NCBI RefSeq assembly: GCF_030731595.1
Contig: NZ_JANQTS010000075.1
Span: forward strand, 1 to 43,813
From: Yoonia sp.
Lineage (GTDB): Bacteria > Pseudomonadota > Alphaproteobacteria > Rhodobacterales > Rhodobacteraceae
Direction: 5' to 3'
DNA: 43,813 bases
Part shown: piece after piece, positions 35,060 to 43,750 of the stretch
Position numbering within the stretch: the stretch's first letter is position 1
How the letters are laid out: every line of letters starts with the position of its first letter
Notes under the pieces: generated by a model
Told to the model about the DNA's origin: nothing
Databases searched by the model: none
What the model saw: only the letters and a program-made list of their open reading frames with translations
Made by a program: the position numbers and the translations under genes

Positions 35060-37033
35060 ATGAAGTCGTTTCACCGTGTACTCTGGGCAATATGTTGCGT
35101 TGCCATCCCCTCTTCGGCCGCACTTGCAGAGGGGCTTGGTGGACTGTCGCAAGCTGTCGACACTCCGCGCCCTGCATCAGGTATAGCCGAAGAACTGACA
35201 GTCATCTTCGACTACCGCGAAGATTACCGCGCACTTTCATTCGGGTTTCAACCCAGTGACCGCCTTGAGATCGGCATCAGCTTTCCAGCCTATGACACCG
35301 GCACCGGGTCATCGAGCGGGAATGAACTGAGTTTCGGTTTGCGCCTCCTGGATGAAGGCCCGTTTATTCCCAGCTTATCCGCCGGTATCGTGGGTTTCGG
35401 GAGCGATGACCGGGGCTCGGGAGAGTATATCGTTGCCGGCAAGACCTTTGGATCGCTTCATGCTGCGGTCGGGCTGGGCTGGGGGCGCTATGCCTTGCAG
35501 AACACGCCGGAACGCGGCAGCGACGAAGGGACGATCAGGACGGATCATCTGTTTGCTGGCGATACTGCACCTTTCGCAAGCCTTGTTTGGAACACCGGCA
35601 TTGAAGGACTGGTTGTCGCGGCAGAATACAGTGGTTTGTCAGGCGACGCGGCCGAAGACACCTATGCGGCCAGCCTCAGCTACGAGGTTTTCGACGGCCT
35701 GACGGTGTCAGGTCTGGTCAACAATCAAGACAGCCTTGGCCTGCGTCTGTCTTTCCAAGCAAATCCGACGCGCGCTGTGCTTCAAGACAACATCGGGCGC
35801 GGGCCGCATCCTTATCTGGAAAACACTGCGGCGCGGGCGAACCGGCCGCAACCGAATGCGCAGCAAGTCTTTGACCTGCTCGAAGAACGGTTGGAAAAAG
35901 AGGATATCCAGATCTCCCGCTTTGCAATGGGGGATCAGACGATTGATATCACAGCTTCATCGCGCAGTGATGTGAACGTCGCACGCACAACGGGGCGCGT
36001 TCTCAGGGTCCTGTCTGCCGTTGCACCCGCACGGATCACGACATTCCGTGTGACGCAAAATACCGGAGCTTTCGATAGCGCGGTGATGGTTGTTGATCGT
36101 GCCGGGCTTGATCGCGCGATCGGTCAGCCGGACGCGGCGGAACAGGCATGGAATGCCACGAGCTTTGCGGCAAGCCCCATGGAAAGGCCTGACGCGCTTC
36201 ATGAATCCGTATTCGAACCCGGCCTGACCTATGGCATTCTGCCTTCATTCAAGGCGGATTTCGTCACCTCCGACAGCCTTGAACTGACAGGGACCCTGAC
36301 CGCGAATGCGCGCTACAGCTTTTCACCGCAGACCTTGATTGAAGGGGCGCTTGGCTATCGTTTCCTTAATCAATGGACACAGGCCGATCCACCCGCAGAG
36401 CCCGGCATCCGCTCTGATCTGACATCCTATACGCCCGACGAAATCTACCTGCAGTCCCTGACCACCCGCCACAGGTTCCGGCTTGCGCCACAGCTTTATA
36501 GCCGCGTGTCGGCGGGCCTGTTCGAGCGGGCCTATGGTGGCGTGAGTGGTGAAGTGATCTGGCGGGCTCCAGAGCAGAATTTTGCGCTTGGGTTGGAAGC
36601 AACCTATGTCCAAAAACGCGCCTATGAGGACTGGTTCGGGTTTGAAGATGCGGATGCAACGACAGTGATTGGCAGTCTTTACGCCAATGTCGGGCAGAAT
36701 GGCGACTTCATCATTCTGGACGCGGGACAGCATCTTGCAGGCGACTTTGCGGTGGGGCTGACCGTCGGGCGCAACTATAGCAACGGATGGCGGATCGCCG
36801 CTTCGACAAGCTGGAGCGAGGAAACGGATGCACCGCTCAAGTTCGGGGCAGCCTTGGCCATTCCTTTGTCATGGACTACGCCGCAGGGTGGCAAAGGCAC
36901 GACAGACTTGTCAGTCGGCGGCCCGTCCGGTGATTTCGGCTCTCGCGTCAGCGGAACCGGATTGCTTTACGATGAATTGCGCGCCTCTGACAGAAAACGC
37001 ATCGAAGATGCCTGGGGGGAGTTCTGGAATTGA
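35060..37033 (+). CDS. yjbH: YjbH-domain outer-membrane protein (exopolysaccharide-related)
   Basis: A 657-aa exported protein with a signal peptide (cleavage near ALA-EG, residue 23). The YjbH/GfcD-like family is linked to export or assembly of surface polysaccharide. N-terminal beta-strand repeats (SFGFQPSDRLEIGISFPAYD, LSFGLRLLDEG) suggest an outer-membrane barrel. The middle (~270-340: AQQVFDLLEERLEKEDIQIS) is the conserved periplasmic-type segment. Further strand repeats (~400-620) and a C-terminal ERK/RR-like helix (ELRASDRKRIEDAWGEFW) follow. It is divergent from the che operon and co-translated with yjbF. The YjbE and YjbG genes of the enterobacterial operon are absent here. Confidence 0.87.
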   Translation: MKSFHRVLWAICCVAIPSSAALAEGLGGLSQAVDTPRPASGIAEELTVIFDYREDYRALSFGFQPSDRLEIGISFPAYDTGTGSSSGNELSFGLRLLDEGPFIPSLSAGIVGFGSDDRGSGEYIVAGKTFGSLHAAVGLGWGRYALQNTPERGSDEGTIRTDHLFAGDTAPFASLVWNTGIEGLVVAAEYSGLSGDAAEDTYAASLSYEVFDGLTVSGLVNNQDSLGLRLSFQANPTRAVLQDNIGRGPHPYLENTAARANRPQPNAQQVFDLLEERLEKEDIQISRFAMGDQTIDITASSRSDVNVARTTGRVLRVLSAVAPARITTFRVTQNTGAFDSAVMVVDRAGLDRAIGQPDAAEQAWNATSFAASPMERPDALHESVFEPGLTYGILPSFKADFVTSDSLELTGTLTANARYSFSPQTLIEGALGYRFLNQWTQADPPAEPGIRSDLTSYTPDEIYLQSLTTRHRFRLAPQLYSRVSAGLFERAYGGVSGEVIWRAPEQNFALGLEATYVQKRAYEDWFGFEDADATTVIGSLYANVGQNGDFIILDAGQHLAGDFAVGLTVGRNYSNGWRIAASTSWSEETDAPLKFGAALAIPLSWTTPQGGKGTTDLSVGGPSGDFGSRVSGTGLLYDELRASDRKRIEDAWGEFWN

Positions 37034-37698
37034 TAAAGGCTCTTCTAGCTGGCGCGATGGCCTTGGCCCTGAGCGGTTGCATGGCAACACTCGGGCAGGT
37101 GGGTCAAGCGATCATGAACCCTGCCATAGATGAGGAAATGCGGATTCCGACCGTGAACCGCGCAGCGATCGAGGCTGCCGATTTGGCCGCCGTGATGATG
37201 ATCAGCCCGTCCAGCAACATTGCAACGGTCGGTGTCGCAATCCAAATGCGGGAAGGGCGGATCAACTATAGTTCCAACGATAACCGGGGTGTGACGCTGC
37301 AGGGTGGACTTGTTTATGCGACGCTTGGATTAGGCACAAATCTTCAGGCGGTCCGGACACAAGCGGATGATCCTTTGGTCACCGAGGCTGCCGCAGGGGC
37401 ATGGCCAACCGAAGTCACACGGACCTACGTGCTGTCGCAACGGGGTACGGTGTATCGCGAGATCGAGACCCGCTGCACGCATGTGCAAGGTGCGCGCGCG
37501 CAGATCGACGTCGTCGGGGTGATGCGTGATGTGGTCGAGGTCGGTGAAATCTGCAAGACTGCGGAAGGGCTGCGCTTTGCCAATGTGCACTACCTCGATG
37601 TCCGGTCCGGTCGGATCTGGAGAACCAGCCAGTGGACCGGTCCGATCCAAGGCAACGTGCAAGTTGATGTGATCGATCAATTCGACCCTGATGCGTGA
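37030..37698 (+). CDS. yjbF: YjbF-family lipoprotein
   Basis: A 222-aa lipoprotein of the YjbF/GfcB type. The signal peptide MIKALLAGAMALALSGC ends in a lipobox with Cys17. The beta-rich mature part includes QMREGRINYSSNDNRGVTLQ and GLVYATLGLGTNLQAV, then TYVLSQRGTVYREIETRC. It is expected to be anchored in the outer membrane and to work with YjbH in polysaccharide production. The start is a TTG (37030-37032) that overlaps the yjbH stop. GGGGGAG lies about 7 bp upstream, and no ATG would keep the signal peptide. The 155 bp after the stop contain no gene or clear terminator before the convergent matB. Confidence 0.87.
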   Translation: MIKALLAGAMALALSGCMATLGQVGQAIMNPAIDEEMRIPTVNRAAIEAADLAAVMMISPSSNIATVGVAIQMREGRINYSSNDNRGVTLQGGLVYATLGLGTNLQAVRTQADDPLVTEAAAGAWPTEVTRTYVLSQRGTVYREIETRCTHVQGARAQIDVVGVMRDVVEVGEICKTAEGLRFANVHYLDVRSGRIWRTSQWTGPIQGNVQVDVIDQFDPDA

Positions 37699-37853
37699 CC
37701 CGTCAGCGCGTTTGATGCGGACCATTTGCGCGTGCCATGAGGATCGTTTTCGGGGGTAAGCGGCGTACAGATTGCACTGGGTCCGTCCGGTATTGCAAAG
37801 GGTGACGCCAAGCGCCTGTTTCCTGCGGCACACCTGACGGGTGCAGCTGGCTG

Positions 37854-39380
37854 TTAGTCGGAATACATCTGCCGCAGGATGTTCTTTTGCACTTTACCCA
37901 TCGCATTGCGGGGGAGACTGTCGTGAATGACATAGCGTTTGGGTCGCTTGAATGCGGCCAGCGCGCTTGCAACATGCGCCTGCACGCCAGCCAGATCGAA
38001 AGCCTCATGCTCGGTGACAAGCGCTGCCACCACTTGTTCGCCCAGATCGGGATCGGGAATGCCGAAAACGGCGCTTTCCTCGATACCGTCTATCGCGTTC
38101 AGCAGGTCCTCTACCTCTTTGGGGTAAATGTTGTAGCCCCCTGAAATAACGAGATCTTTTTGGCGTCCCACAATGCTGACGCGGCCTTCGGAATCGATCA
38201 CGCCCAGATCGCCTGTGATGAAAAAGCCATTTGTCCGCAAGTCTTCACGGGTCTTGTCCGGCATGTTCCAATAGCCTTGAAACACGTTGTCACCGCGCAC
38301 TTCGATCATCCCAACCTCGCCATGCGGGAGCGGATGCCCGTCTTGGGTGACCACAACCTCAATGCCCGGCAGGGCAAATCCGACGGTGCCCGCGATGCGT
38401 GCGCCAGCGTAGGGGTTTGAGGTGATCATATTGGTTTCCGTCATGCCGTAGCGTTCCAGAATCTGGTGGCCTGTTCGTGCCGCAAAGGCGGTATGTGTCT
38501 CGGCCAGAAGCGGCGCGCTGCCTGAAATGAAAAGACGCATCTTGGCGCAGGTTTCTGCCGAGAAACGATGGTCATTCAGCAGGCGGGTGTAGAAGGTCGG
38601 TACCCCCATGACCAAAGTGGCCTCTGGAAGTGCGGCTATGAAACCGTCGAGGTCAAAGCGCGCCATAAAGCGGACACAGGCGCCCGAAAGCAGGCTGGTA
38701 TTCATCGCCACAAAAAGCCCGTGGGTATGAAAGATGGGCAGCGCATGGAGCAGGTTGTCCTTGTCTGTGATTTGCCAAAGTGCGGTCAGTGCACTGGCAT
38801 TGGACAACAGATTGCGATGGGACATCATCGCGCCTTTGGCGCGACCGGTCGTGCCCGACGTATAAAGCAGCCCCGCCAAGTCATCAGGCCCGCGCGGCAC
38901 GGGATCGCAGTGCGGCTTTGCACCACTTGCTGCAAGGGAAAGAGTACCTGTTTCCCCATCATCCAAGGTCATAACGCGCGCCGCGATTGGCTGGCACAGG
39001 CGGCGCATCATCTCTTCTGTGGCGGCGGCACAAACCACAAGCTTTGGCGTGGCATCTGCCAGAAAATAGCCCAGCTCGGCTTCGGTATAAGCGTTGTTGA
39101 GCGGCAGATAGACGGCACCAGCCTGCAAGCTGCCTGCATAGAGCGCCATCGCATCAGCGGTTTTTGGAACCTGAGCAACAACGCGGTCGCCCGGCTGAAC
39201 ACCCGCATCCAGCAGGACGTTTGCCATTTGCGCTGCGCGGCGCACAAACGCATCATATGTGGTCGTGACGCCATGATCATCAACGAGAAAAGGTGCCGGA
39301 TTCCCGGCATGCGGTGCAATCAGCGCATCATAAAGGACATTTGTCACGAGAGCGGCCTTCTTGGATGTTACTTGCGTCAT
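37854..39380 (-). CDS. matB: Malonyl-CoA synthetase
   Basis: Joins malonate to CoA with ATP, letting the cell use malonate. The 508-aa ANL-family product has the P-loop LLYTSGTTGRAKGAMMSHRN, LERYGMTETNMITSNPY (the RYGMTE signature of MatB), ITGDLGVIDSEGR, GRQKDLVISGGYNIYPKEVE and the catalytic Lys in LPRNAMGKVQKNILRQMY, which matches the characteristic MatB C-terminus. ATG 39380 is chosen; the frame runs to 39479 without support. No malonyl-CoA decarboxylase (MatA) or transporter is adjacent, so the pathway must be completed elsewhere. It is divergent from the OmpA/XpaC/vWA operon. Confidence 0.88.
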   Translation of the reverse strand: MTQVTSKKAALVTNVLYDALIAPHAGNPAPFLVDDHGVTTTYDAFVRRAAQMANVLLDAGVQPGDRVVAQVPKTADAMALYAGSLQAGAVYLPLNNAYTEAELGYFLADATPKLVVCAAATEEMMRRLCQPIAARVMTLDDGETGTLSLAASGAKPHCDPVPRGPDDLAGLLYTSGTTGRAKGAMMSHRNLLSNASALTALWQITDKDNLLHALPIFHTHGLFVAMNTSLLSGACVRFMARFDLDGFIAALPEATLVMGVPTFYTRLLNDHRFSAETCAKMRLFISGSAPLLAETHTAFAARTGHQILERYGMTETNMITSNPYAGARIAGTVGFALPGIEVVVTQDGHPLPHGEVGMIEVRGDNVFQGYWNMPDKTREDLRTNGFFITGDLGVIDSEGRVSIVGRQKDLVISGGYNIYPKEVEDLLNAIDGIEESAVFGIPDPDLGEQVVAALVTEHEAFDLAGVQAHVASALAAFKRPKRYVIHDSLPRNAMGKVQKNILRQMYSD

Positions 39381-39572
39381 GGCATCGCCGAAGGCAGCGC
39401 TGCAGTCAAGCGACGCAAGGGGCCAATTGTGCCAAACGCGGCACAGGGCAGGGAGGCTAACCCTTTCAAAGGGCTTCAAATACTTTTGGAGTGCCCTATA
39501 TGTAGGGATGAGTTTTCACAGTATGACATGCGCGAGAGGCGCAATATTCTGGATGGGCCTGTGCGCAAGACG
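39381..39572. promoter_or_regulatory. Divergent promoter region between matB and the OmpA/XpaC/vWA operon
   Basis: About 190 bp separate the two start codons. A short inverted repeat CCCTA-TATG-TAGGG lies at 39494-39507, roughly 65 bp upstream of the operon's first preferred start, and could be an operator. No clear -35/-10 pair was fixed. Confidence 0.4.
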
Positions 39573-40031
39573 ATGACGGATGATACCTCCCCGGGACTGC
39601 CACGCCGCTTGGTGTTGGCCGGATTGGGTGCGGCTGTGCTTGCGGGTGGATCGGTGGCCTTGGCTACCTTGGGGCAAGTGACGGCACCGGGCACAGACAG
39701 TTTTCGGTTTGCCCGTGGCACGGCCTTTGCGGCAGGCGAAGAGGACCGGCTGCGCGCCTTTTTGTTGCAAGCTGCGCGTGATGAGCGGATCCACGTTGTC
39801 GCGACTGGCCACAGTGGCACAACGGGTGATCCCGAGGCCAATCGCGCATTGAGCGTCGCCCGCGCTGATATGGCCCGCGCAATCGCGGTCGAAATGGGGA
39901 TCGGGCCTGAACGGATTGCCTCTGCGGGCGTGGGTGGTGCAGCACCTTTTGCACAGCCCCAAGATGTCACCGATCGGGCATGGCAGGCCCAATTGGCACG
40001 GGTCGATGTGAGCTTGCAGGTGCGGCGATGA
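39573..40031 (+). CDS. Membrane-anchored OmpA-like protein
   Basis: A ~152-aa protein with one N-terminal helix (~11-33, RRLVLAGLGAAVLAGGSVAL) and an OmpA-like C-terminal domain: FRFARGTAFAAGEEDRLRAF, VVATGHSGTTGDPEANRALS, VARADMARAIAVEMGIGPER, ending in RVDVSLQVRR. OmpA domains bind peptidoglycan. Here the usual GHTD Asp is displaced (GHSGTTGD), so binding may differ. Possible starts are ATG 39528, GTG 39561 and ATG 39573, and none has a strong ribosome-binding site; 39573 gives the cleanest signal-anchor. The gene overlaps the next by 4 bp. It is the first gene of a five-gene set that runs to the window edge. Confidence 0.75.
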   Translation: MTDDTSPGLPRRLVLAGLGAAVLAGGSVALATLGQVTAPGTDSFRFARGTAFAAGEEDRLRAFLLQAARDERIHVVATGHSGTTGDPEANRALSVARADMARAIAVEMGIGPERIASAGVGGAAPFAQPQDVTDRAWQAQLARVDVSLQVRR

Positions 40032-40687
40032 AACCATCGGTCTTGCCTTGGGCAGCCTTGATCGTCTCGGTCATACTCGCTGTGGGGTTTGCGCTTTTGG
40101 TGCGGCTCCCCTTGCCTTTTGACGGATTTGCGACAGCGACGGCTGCTGTGCTGGCCTTTGGTCTGACCCTTGTTCTGGGGATGCTGGCCCCTGCACATTG
40201 GATCTGGACTGACGCGGAACGGTTGCGCCATGCCTTTGGCTTGCGCCATGGTTTGTCCGATTTGCGGTCCGGCAATGTGTTGAGTGCCATCACAACGGCA
40301 CATGGCCGTGCTGACGCACTGCGGCGCGCGGCCGCGAATTTTCAACCGCCCCTAGATGCCCGCACCCGCGCGGTGGCGGATCGTATGGATGCTGTCGCAC
40401 GCGAGCTGTTCTACGACCCGGATGCCCTGTCGGTGCACCGTGAAAGCCTGATCCGGACCGAACTGATCGAAGAAGCGGTCATCACCCATGCCAGTTTGCG
40501 GCTGCGTGGGCAATCAGACATCAACGCGACCCAGATTGCGGAAAGCCGGGCCAAGGTCGACACAGCCCTTGCCGCCCTTGAAGAGGCATTTGACCGCAAC
40601 GAAAACCGGTTGGCAGATCAGTTGCTACACAAGGTTGATATCTCCTCTGCCACCGCTGAATTGCTGCTGCGACGGCGGAGTGTTTAG
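40028..40687 (+). CDS. XpaC-like two-helix membrane protein
   Basis: A 219-aa protein with two N-terminal transmembrane helices (~6-26 and ~33-56) and a long helical cytoplasmic domain. The C-terminal stretch (AESRAKVDTALAALEEAFDR, then LADQLLHKVDISSATAELLL) has the shape of XpaC-family proteins, whose ends carry an amphipathic helix followed by a short Asp-containing segment and a Leu-rich end. XpaC is found next to TelA (toxic anion resistance) in many bacteria. The relation is by eye and needs a profile search. ATG 40028 overlaps the upstream stop (ATGA). There are 18 bp to the next start. Confidence 0.6.
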   Translation: MKPSVLPWAALIVSVILAVGFALLVRLPLPFDGFATATAAVLAFGLTLVLGMLAPAHWIWTDAERLRHAFGLRHGLSDLRSGNVLSAITTAHGRADALRRAAANFQPPLDARTRAVADRMDAVARELFYDPDALSVHRESLIRTELIEEAVITHASLRLRGQSDINATQIAESRAKVDTALAALEEAFDRNENRLADQLLHKVDISSATAELLLRRRSV

Positions 40688-40705
40688 GACATGAAAGGAC
40701 GATAC

Positions 40706-42379
40706 ATGATACGCAGAACCCTCTCGATCGCGGCACTGGCCGTCTTTGGGATCAATGGGGCGGCACATGCGGCTCCCGGCGATTTGCTGGCCGAAACCGT
40801 CACAACAGATGTGCGGGATTGCCGATCAGGCTGGAATCCGCAGATGCCACTGATTGCATGGGGTGCTGACGGTGTCGTGGCATGGGCCAATGGCGCATCA
40901 CTCGCGCCCAACGGCGGGTTGTTGGGTGATGCTGATCTGTCCTTGTCACTCAGCGTAAAAGACAATTTCGAGACGCAGCTTGAAGATTACCTGCAATGTC
41001 AAACGCCTTTCCTGCGCGGGACCTTGGGCATGTTGGCGGCCGCAGCGCCAGTGACGCAAGATGATCCGCGCACCGAGCAGATTGTCATCTTCAAGCATTC
41101 GTTTTCCGCCGGAGACGGCATTGTCGGTGGCGCGGGCATTGGCCAGATCGCGGATCTTGCAGGCAAGCGGATCGCAATTCAGGCCAATGGACCGCATGTC
41201 GATTTTGTGGGCCGGATCCTTGCCGACGGCGGGCTGAGCTTTGACGATGTCGAGATCGTCTGGACAGCGGACCTGACAGGCGAAGGCGATACACCCTCTG
41301 CTGCCTTGGCAGACGGGCGTGCTGACGCGGCTGCCGTGATTTTGCCCGATGCGCGGTTCCTCACATCTGACGGAACAGTGGGCACGGGCGCGGAAGGCTC
41401 TGTGCGGGGCGCGAGCATCCTGATCTCAACCCAGGAAGCCGCCTCTGTGATCGGTGACTATATCTCGGTGCGGGCCGACTATTTTGACGCCAACCGCGAT
41501 CAGATCGCACAGATGGTCAACATCCTGTTTCGCGCAGAAGAGCAGATGCGAAGCTTTATGGCCGCAGAAGGCGATCCGCGTCGTGCGCAAATGGCGGCGC
41601 TGATGGCACGGGAGTTTCTGGGCGGCCTGCCGGATGAAGAAGGGGTGTTCCTCTGGCTGGACGCGATCACAGACGGCTGGTCCGGCAATGCCCGCCACTT
41701 TGCCGACCCCAATGAACCACGCCGCTATGACGTGCTCCTGGAAGAAGTGAATATTGCTTTGCGCGGAGCAGGGCGGCTCAGCGCGCCTGCGCGGCTGGCG
41801 ATTGCTGACTGGGACTATACTGCGCTGACTGCTGGGCTAAGCAATCTGGATGAACGCCAGATTGCGGCCTTTGATCCCGAGGCGGCGGCCGCCGCCGTGC
41901 GCACCCTGCGCCGGACCGGGCAGTTGGACGCAAACACGCGGATCGACTTTGAGGTCTTCTTTGCCCCCGATTCAACGGCTTTCCCTGTCGCCCTTTACGA
42001 GGCCGATTTCCAAGAGATTTTGCGGCTTGCATCAACCTATTCGGGGGCCATCATCACCGTAGAAGGGCATTCTGATCCGCTTTACTTCTTGCAGCGCGAA
42101 CAAGATGGGGCTGACAACACCGAGCTGCGCGCCATTCGGACATCGGCGCAAAACCTGTCGCTTGATCGCGCCATCGCTGTGGTTGATGCCCTTGACGGCT
42201 ATGCAAGCGATACCGGTTTGCGGATGAACCGTGACCAGTTCACCGTTGACGGGGTGGGCATCACAAGCCCGCGCCACAATCCGCCCCAAACCGAAGCGCA
42301 ATGGCGTGAAAACATGCGCGTCGTCTTCCGGGTTCTGACTGTTCAGGCGGAGGCTACAACCTTCGCTCCGCTCCAGTAG
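40706..42379 (+). CDS. Secreted substrate-binding protein fused to an OmpA-like domain
   Basis: A 557-aa exported protein. The signal peptide is MIRRTLSIAALAVFGINGAAHA. Residues ~25-320 look like a periplasmic solute-binding protein of the NMT1/THI5/SsuA kind (LAETVTTDVRDCRSGWNPQM, IADLAGKRIAIQANGPHVDF, AALADGRADAAAVILPD). A helical linker follows, then an OmpA-like domain from ~435: FEVFFAPDSTAFPVALYEAD, VEGHSDPLYF (the peptidoglycan-contacting Asp kept) and WRENMRVVFRVL. A ligand sensor tethered to the cell wall is the simplest reading, which is inference. No ABC permease or ATPase is encoded with it. ATG 40706 has AAAGGA 6 bp upstream, preferred over 40691. Confidence 0.78.
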   Translation: MIRRTLSIAALAVFGINGAAHAAPGDLLAETVTTDVRDCRSGWNPQMPLIAWGADGVVAWANGASLAPNGGLLGDADLSLSLSVKDNFETQLEDYLQCQTPFLRGTLGMLAAAAPVTQDDPRTEQIVIFKHSFSAGDGIVGGAGIGQIADLAGKRIAIQANGPHVDFVGRILADGGLSFDDVEIVWTADLTGEGDTPSAALADGRADAAAVILPDARFLTSDGTVGTGAEGSVRGASILISTQEAASVIGDYISVRADYFDANRDQIAQMVNILFRAEEQMRSFMAAEGDPRRAQMAALMAREFLGGLPDEEGVFLWLDAITDGWSGNARHFADPNEPRRYDVLLEEVNIALRGAGRLSAPARLAIADWDYTALTAGLSNLDERQIAAFDPEAAAAAVRTLRRTGQLDANTRIDFEVFFAPDSTAFPVALYEADFQEILRLASTYSGAIITVEGHSDPLYFLQREQDGADNTELRAIRTSAQNLSLDRAIAVVDALDGYASDTGLRMNRDQFTVDGVGITSPRHNPPQTEAQWRENMRVVFRVLTVQAEATTFAPLQ

Positions 42380-42392
42380 GGGGTGCATGCGC

Positions 42393-43136
42393 ATGGCCAG
42401 TCCAACCAAGAACATAGGCTATATCGCTGCTGGCTTGATCGTGCTTTATGCGATTGGGCAATTCACCCAGTTTGGCAGCAACGATGAAGCGGCAAACACG
42501 CCTGTCATGCCGAACTGGGCCGCGATCGCGTCATGGCCCGGGATAGATGCTGCCGAGGTAGAGGCCTTGCCCGATCCTAACCGCGTCTACACGGCGATTG
42601 TCCTCGACGATTCAGGGTCGATGGGTCAGGACATGGAAGCGGCCAAAACTGCTGTCCTTGCCTCTTTGGAGGCGATGAAAGACACAGATGCAGTCGCGGT
42701 CATCGCACTGAATGACGGATTGATCCTGCCGTTCATGGCGGTTGCCGATGCGCGTACAGCCTTGCCTGCGCCCTTGTCACGGGTGTTCAGCGACGGCTCG
42801 ACGCCGCTGACCCGCGCGCTGAAAACGGCCCGTCAGGGCTTGGCAGAGGAAGCGGCAAAGGTGGGCGGCTTCGGGACATATCGGATTCTTGTGACAACGG
42901 ATGGCGTCGCCGACAACGGTGATCTCTTGCGCGCGGAAATCGAGGATATTGCCCGCCAGACCCCCATTCAGATCGCCACAATCGGAGTGGGCCTTACCGG
43001 GCAACATGTCTTGCGGCGGCCAGACCTTGCCGCCTTTGTTTCGGTCAGCGATGTCTCTGGCCTTGCCGATGCACTGCGGACAGCCATTGCTGAAGAACAG
43101 GTGTTTTCAGCCATCACCAGCTTTGGGAGCGAATAA
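42393..43136 (+). CDS. Membrane-anchored von Willebrand factor A protein
   Basis: A 247-aa protein with an N-terminal signal-anchor (~8-26, NIGYIAAGLIVLYAIGQFTQ) and a vWA domain (~65-225). The MIDAS metal site is intact: AIVLDDSGSMGQDM (DxSxS), Thr in SDGSTPLTRAL and Asp in LVTTDGVADNGDL. vWA domains bind partner proteins through a Mg2+ ion; in Ter/TelA systems they act in stress signalling. ATG 42393 is favoured, with AGGGGG about 9 bp upstream; ATG 42387 is in frame but too close. The stop overlaps the next start (TAATG). Confidence 0.88.
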   Translation: MASPTKNIGYIAAGLIVLYAIGQFTQFGSNDEAANTPVMPNWAAIASWPGIDAAEVEALPDPNRVYTAIVLDDSGSMGQDMEAAKTAVLASLEAMKDTDAVAVIALNDGLILPFMAVADARTALPAPLSRVFSDGSTPLTRALKTARQGLAEEAAKVGGFGTYRILVTTDGVADNGDLLRAEIEDIARQTPIQIATIGVGLTGQHVLRRPDLAAFVSVSDVSGLADALRTAIAEEQVFSAITSFGSE

Positions 43137-43750
43137 TGGGACGCCGCGTCGATCTGACATGGGAAGAATGGAACCCCGGCCTTGATACCGACGACATGAC
43201 AATCGCTGAGGTTCTGGCCACACTGCCTGCGGCCAATGCCGATGATGTCCCAGAGATCATCAAGAAATATGAAAACCCCGAAAGCCCTGATGCCTTGCCC
43301 GGTGCGATCCATCTCAACCGGCATGATTGCATTCATGTCTTGCTGGGGCGGGGCCTGCATGTGCAGGACGAAGCCTTTATCATCGGTGTCACGATGGGCG
43401 CTGCCTCGGAGATCACGCAAGAACACATTGATACGTTCATCCGTGTGTCGACACAGGATTATCCCAAGCACTGGCGTTTCGAAGAGGCGCATATCGCCTC
43501 TTACCTGCTGGGCATCGGCTATGCGCAGGACAACCTACCGGGCAAGAACCTGCATCTGATCCCGCTTGAGAAGGAGCCTTGGCAATCCATGACCGTCAAA
43601 GCGGCACGCAAGGCGCTGGATATGTCCAAACACGAGCTTCGCGCCTATTATCGCAAAGCTGAAATTCTGGTTCCCGGCACGCCCGCCACCCGCAGGCTTG
43701 ACACCTCCGCGCACCGCACCGACCGCAGCCTCAATCGGCCAGAGGACTGA
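43136..43750 (+). CDS. Coq4-like protein with HDxxH-x11-E motif
   Basis: A 204-aa protein without signal or membrane segment. Residues ~62-82 read RHDCIHVLLGRGLHVQDEAF. The pattern is His-Asp-x2-His, then eleven residues, then Glu, exactly the metal motif of the Coq4 family (ubiquinone synthesis). Outside this motif resemblance to Coq4 is weak by eye, so it may be a distant branch with a different substrate. The following IIGVTMGAASEITQEHIDTF and HWRFEEAHIASYLLG are helical, as Coq4 is. It overlaps the vWA gene by one base, placing it in that operon rather than with quinone genes. The 63 bp after the stop hold no recognisable feature before the window ends. Confidence 0.65.
   Translation: MGRRVDLTWEEWNPGLDTDDMTIAEVLATLPAANADDVPEIIKKYENPESPDALPGAIHLNRHDCIHVLLGRGLHVQDEAFIIGVTMGAASEITQEHIDTFIRVSTQDYPKHWRFEEAHIASYLLGIGYAQDNLPGKNLHLIPLEKEPWQSMTVKAARKALDMSKHELRAYYRKAEILVPGTPATRRLDTSAHRTDRSLNRPED

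Noticed and set aside
38568..39572. A long plus-strand open frame leading into the OmpA-like gene
   Set aside because: It is antisense to matB, which has complete motifs. Only the part after ~39528 has protein-like composition and a signal-anchor.
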